64,000 nt of DNA, taken from positions 1,798,001-1,862,000 of the forward strand of contig CP071498.1 of assembly GCA_017354895.1 (NCBI GenBank), read 5' to 3'. Below are positions 60,258 through 64,000 of this stretch, one piece after another. A program made the position numbers and the translations under genes. The notes under the pieces are model-generated. The model was not told the DNA's origin. It saw only the letters and a list, made by a program, of their open reading frames with translations, and did not search any database. The first letter of the stretch is position 1. Each line of letters starts with the position of its first letter. Source of the stretch: Podospora comata. Lineage: Eukaryota; Ascomycota; Sordariomycetes; Sordariales; Podosporaceae.

Positions 60258-63200
60258 ATGGGGCAGGGATTTTCTCTCGCCGCACCCCCAGCTGGGGCTG
60301 CCGGGATAGACGTTCCTGAGCTTGCCGACTTGGTCTACGAAAAGAGCATTGGCACCGCCCGCTTCATGAAGAGCATTCGAGCAAGACACCATGACGGAGT
60401 CGTATTAGTCAAAGTTCTCATTAAACCATATCCCATGTCCCTGGACAAGTACAAAGAACAGGTCCTTCGTACGCGCCCTTTCCCCCGCAGCTTTACTGTG
60501 GGCATTGCTGACTTGTTGTCTCTAGGGGTAAGAAACGTGCTGGTCGATGTACCAAATGCCCTTCCATATCAACGTGCGATCGAGACCGAAACGAACGGAT
60601 ATTTGATTCGCCAGTTCTTCTACAACTCGTTATATGACCGTCTGAGCACACGACCGTTTTTGGAAGATATCGAGAAGAGATGGTTGGCCTTTCAACTGCT
60701 TTGCGCTGTGCGTGACTGCCATGACAAGGACATTTATCATGGCGATATCAAGACGGAGAATACACTGGTGACGTCGTGGAACTGGCTGTATCTGTCCGAC
60801 TTTTCGTCCTCGTTCAAGCCGGTCATGCTACCTGAGGACAACCCTGCCGATTTTTCCTACTTTTTCGACACGTCCGGCCGCAGAACTTGCTACTTGGCGC
60901 CAGAGCGATTTGTTCCTTCGGGGGAGGAACTAGACCCAAATGCAAAGATAACATGGGCGATGGATGTGTTCAGCGTCGGGTGTGTGATTGCAGAGCTGTT
61001 TCTTGAAGCGCCCATCTTCAGCTTGAGTCAGCTGTACAAGTACCGGAAAGGGGAGTATGATCCTGGGATATCGCACCTGAGTCGGATCCCTGATAAGGAC
61101 CTGAGGGAGATGGTGGGCCACATGATACAGCTGGATCCGCAGAAGAGATATTCGGCGGAACAGTACCTTGAGTTTTGGAAGGGAAAGGTGTTTCCGGCAT
61201 ACTTTTACAACTTTCTGCACCAGTACATGGAGGTGATTACGGATCTCTCCCCTGGGCACTCTTCAGATCCTGCCAAGAACGTCGGTCAAGCTGATGAGAG
61301 GATCGAGAGGGTGTGGTCGGATTTCGACAAGATCTCTTATTTCTTGGGATATCACAATAATGATACGCAGGTGGAGGAACGACCGGTGGCTCCCAGGCTG
61401 GGACTGGGGCATTTCCCAGTCCGACTCAACATCCCGAATAATGAGCATTTCGTGTCGAGCGACAAGCAGCCGTTGGCAGATGACGGCACGCTGATATTCC
61501 TGACGCTGATTGTTTCCTCTCTCCGAAATACGGCGCGCGCAAATTCAAAAGTCAAGGCATGCGATATACTTTTGGCCTTTTCTGAGCGGTTGACCGACGA
61601 AGCAAAACTAGACCGGGTCTTGCCATATCTCGTTGCTTTGCTCAATGACAAGTCAGAGATTGTGGTCATTTCTGCGATTAGGACGATCACGCAGCTACTG
61701 GATATGGTGAGGGTCATTACGCCTGTGAACGCACAGATATCTCTGGAGTATATCATGCCTAGGATGCAGGTTGTCTTGCTTGGAACGCAGCGCTCGACTA
61801 GTTCGGCAGTTCGAGCAACATATGCTTCGGCTTTGGGCAAGTTGGCCAAGATTGCGGACCGCTTTCTTGTCATGGCTGCTACGCTGCGAGGAGATGGATC
61901 TACGACCATTGCAGACCCTGAGGTTGAGCCTGGGACGGAGCCAGACGCGGCGTTTGATGGGCTTTATGACAATGCCCGCAGGGAGTTGACCGGCCTGTTC
62001 GAAACTCACACCAAGGCGCTGATTGAGGATTCGGATCCCTTTGTGCGACGAGCCTTCCTTACCTCGGTGCCAGAGCTGTGTATCTTCTTCGGTGTTGCCC
62101 AGGCCAACGATATCATCTTGGCTCATCTCAACACCTACCTCAATGATCGAGACTGGATGCTGAAATGCGCCTTCTTTGACGCGATCGTGGGAATTGCGGC
62201 TTTCCTCGGCAGCAGCACGCTGGAAAAGTTCATTCTGCCTCTTATGGTGCAGGCGGTCACGGACCCGGAAGAGTATGTTGTCCAGGGTGCGCTCCGTTCT
62301 CTGGCAGAGTTGGGGTCCTTGGGTCTGCTGACCAAGCAGTCCTACACTGATCTCATCAGCGATGTCGCTCGCTTCACGGTCCACCCTAACATATGGATCC
62401 GAGAGGCGGCTGTCGAGTTCATTGCTTCGGGCAGCAAGTTTTTGAGTCGGGCATATCTCAAAGTTCAAGTGCTGCCAAAGCTGGGGCCGTATCTCAAGCC
62501 AGATCGCGTACCGGACTTTTCTGAGCTGGGGATTCTTGAGGCGCTTCAGAAGCCGCTGTCTCGGTCTGTCTTTGACCATGCTCTGATGTGGGCTTCCAAG
62601 ACGGAGAAGGGTGATTTCTGGATGTTCAAAAAGGGACGTGATAGTGTTTTGGGGCCGAGCCAGATATTTGAGCAGGCGTCAAAGAATAAGGAGGACGATG
62701 CGTGGCTGAGGAAGTTGCGGAATTTGGGTCTGTCTCAAGAGGATGAGCCGAAGCTGTTGGCACTTAGGGAGTTTATCTGGCGATTGAGCCAGATGAAGAC
62801 AAGGGATTCGACGGGTCAAGAGACGACGACGACGACGACTACGGGTGGTAGTAATGGTATTATTCCCCTTCGGTCACTTGGGATTACCCCCCAGACTGTG
62901 TTGTTTGATGAAGAGCCTTTGCGGTATCCGATGCCGTCTGTTCAGGCTGAGCCGGGGACTCCGAGGACGATAGAGGATGCGCTGCTTGATGCGTCCATGT
63001 CGATTGATGACCCTGTTGGCAAGAAGCGCAGGGCGGCGTTGAATAATCATCGGTCGAGACTTAGTAGCAGGGATAACATGTCGCCGGCGTCTGTGGATGG
63101 CAGGCGGCCTTTTGAGGATGAGGGGGCGGTATCGCCGACTGCGTCGAGGGACACTTCTGTTAGGACGTCGGTGGCGCAAGGGAAGAACGTGTTGTCTGTT

Positions 63201-64000
63201 ATGGATGATGATCGGTCACTGTCGGATGCGCCTTATGCGAGCAGGAGGGCTTTGCGGCATCAGTCGAGTGCGATGAATCTGATGAATAGGAAAGACAGCG
63301 CCAAGTCTGGGCCTGAGACTGGCACGACGGAGACGAATGCGTTTGGACAAGTCGAGGGGCCGCTCAGTCAAGGGTTGAGGGTTTCGTCTTATCCCGAGAC
63401 GGAGACTGGGCTGGCTTTTGCGAAGGAACGGTTGAGGGGTCATCACACTTATACTGGGAGCGACCCCAACATTATCCGGATGCTGGATAACATGTACATT
63501 GAGAATTATCCCCGGGATTTGCTCGAGTACGGGCCGCTGGTGACGCCGGTGAGGCGACGGAAGTCGAGCAGGCAGTCTGTCCCTTCTGGATATGAGGAGC
63601 CCTGGAAGCCGGCGGGCAAGCTGGTTGGCATGTTGGCCGAACATGTCGGCCCCATCAACCGGGTTGTTCCCTCGCCGGACCATCGGTTTTTTATCACGGG
63701 TGGGGATGATGGGTGTGTTAAAGTCTGGGATACGAAACGCCTAGAGAGGATGGTCACACATAAAGCGAGGCAGACTCACAAACATGCTCCCGGGGCGAGG
63801 GTGCTGGCAATGTGTTTTGTTGAAAACACGCACAGCTTTGTCAGCTGTGCCACTGACGGGAGTGTGCACATCCTCAAGGTCAATTCGATTCTCAGCGGGG
63901 TTAGTTACCGGTATGAGAAGCTGAAGTTGCTCAGGGAGTATACTGGACTAGGGGAAGGGGAGTATGTAGTCTGGTGCGAGCACTACAGACAAGAAGCGAA
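60258..64000 (+). CDS. vps15: VPS15, regulatory kinase of the Vps34 PI3-kinase complex (partial)
   Basis: Runs off the window. Exon 1 is 60258-60468; after a 57-bp intron exon 2 starts at 60526 and stays open to 64000, giving about 1,228 codons. MGQG at the start is an N-myristoylation signal. The kinase-like domain has IYHGDIKTEN and LSDFSSSFKP, followed by TSGRRTCYLAPERF and the C-lobe. HEAT repeats follow (DKSEIVVISAIRTITQLLDM; DSDPFVRRAFLTSVPELCIF), then a Ser-rich linker and the first WD40 blades (GGDDGCVKVWDTKRL). VPS15 anchors and activates the class III PI3-kinase Vps34, which makes PI3P for endosomal sorting and autophagy. Confidence 0.95.
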   Translation, partial: MGQGFSLAAPPAGAAGIDVPELADLVYEKSIGTARFMKSIRARHHDGVVLVKVLIKPYPMSLDKYKEQVLRTRPFPRSFTVGIADLLSLGVRNVLVDVPNALPYQRAIETETNGYLIRQFFYNSLYDRLSTRPFLEDIEKRWLAFQLLCAVRDCHDKDIYHGDIKTENTLVTSWNWLYLSDFSSSFKPVMLPEDNPADFSYFFDTSGRRTCYLAPERFVPSGEELDPNAKITWAMDVFSVGCVIAELFLEAPIFSLSQLYKYRKGEYDPGISHLSRIPDKDLREMVGHMIQLDPQKRYSAEQYLEFWKGKVFPAYFYNFLHQYMEVITDLSPGHSSDPAKNVGQADERIERVWSDFDKISYFLGYHNNDTQVEERPVAPRLGLGHFPVRLNIPNNEHFVSSDKQPLADDGTLIFLTLIVSSLRNTARANSKVKACDILLAFSERLTDEAKLDRVLPYLVALLNDKSEIVVISAIRTITQLLDMVRVITPVNAQISLEYIMPRMQVVLLGTQRSTSSAVRATYASALGKLAKIADRFLVMAATLRGDGSTTIADPEVEPGTEPDAAFDGLYDNARRELTGLFETHTKALIEDSDPFVRRAFLTSVPELCIFFGVAQANDIILAHLNTYLNDRDWMLKCAFFDAIVGIAAFLGSSTLEKFILPLMVQAVTDPEEYVVQGALRSLAELGSLGLLTKQSYTDLISDVARFTVHPNIWIREAAVEFIASGSKFLSRAYLKVQVLPKLGPYLKPDRVPDFSELGILEALQKPLSRSVFDHALMWASKTEKGDFWMFKKGRDSVLGPSQIFEQASKNKEDDAWLRKLRNLGLSQEDEPKLLALREFIWRLSQMKTRDSTGQETTTTTTTGGSNGIIPLRSLGITPQTVLFDEEPLRYPMPSVQAEPGTPRTIEDALLDASMSIDDPVGKKRRAALNNHRSRLSSRDNMSPASVDGRRPFEDEGAVSPTASRDTSVRTSVAQGKNVLSVMDDDRSLSDAPYASRRALRHQSSAMNLMNRKDSAKSGPETGTTETNAFGQVEGPLSQGLRVSSYPETETGLAFAKERLRGHHTYTGSDPNIIRMLDNMYIENYPRDLLEYGPLVTPVRRRKSSRQSVPSGYEEPWKPAGKLVGMLAEHVGPINRVVPSPDHRFFITGGDDGCVKVWDTKRLERMVTHKARQTHKHAPGARVLAMCFVENTHSFVSCATDGSVHILKVNSILSGVSYRYEKLKLLREYTGLGEGEYVVWCEHYRQEA

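Overview
This is a filamentous-ascomycete chromosome segment, most likely from the Sordariales (Neurospora/Podospora/Chaetomium relatives). The pointers are short 50-90 bp introns with GTAAGT-type donors and CTAAY branch sites, a single dispersed 5S rRNA gene, and protein sequences that read like Neurospora-class orthologues. I see no prophage, CRISPR array, LTR element or intact transposon.

Layout. 0-7.9 kb is a long gene-free stretch that ends in the promoter of a Zn2Cys6 transcription factor resembling the cellulase regulator CLR-2/ClrB (7.9-10.3 kb). 10.3-16.2 kb is gene-poor. 16.2-18.5 kb holds a six-exon DHA2-type MFS transporter. 19-28 kb is an accessory island: a broken fungal Ser/Thr kinase, an IFI6/ISG12-like small membrane protein, an apparent pseudokinase, a 5S rRNA gene and a decayed F-box-like gene (copy A). 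28-49.5 kb is a conserved housekeeping block: a seven-TM DUF3112-type protein, PP2A catalytic subunit, Exo84, Tom20, TYW1, a TMEM42-like transporter, TFIIA-gamma, V-ATPase c'' and the MogA-MoeA fusion (CnxE/gephyrin type). 49.9-52.2 kb holds copy B of the F-box-like family. After another gene-poor stretch come a secreted/TM/SH3 protein (57.3-59.3 kb) and the first ~1,228 codons of VPS15 (60.3 kb to the window end).

Most striking observation. Copy B is open along its length except for a 16-bp tandem repeat, present 5 times, inside the coding sequence. Because 16 is not a multiple of 3, the number of units decides whether the downstream 470 or so codons are in frame. With 1, 4 or 7 units the gene reads through (704 aa at n=4); with the 5 units seen here it stops at 277 aa. 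This could be a slippage-driven on/off switch or a recent repeat-expansion knock-out. Copy A, 22 kb away in opposite orientation, has no expansion but carries several stops and frame breaks.

Working together. The housekeeping genes serve unrelated processes and share little beyond divergent promoters (Exo84/Tom20 and TFIIA-gamma/V-ATPase c''). The 19-28 kb island groups signalling-type genes with a high rate of decay, which resembles fungal allorecognition or immunity regions; that is an inference from composition only.
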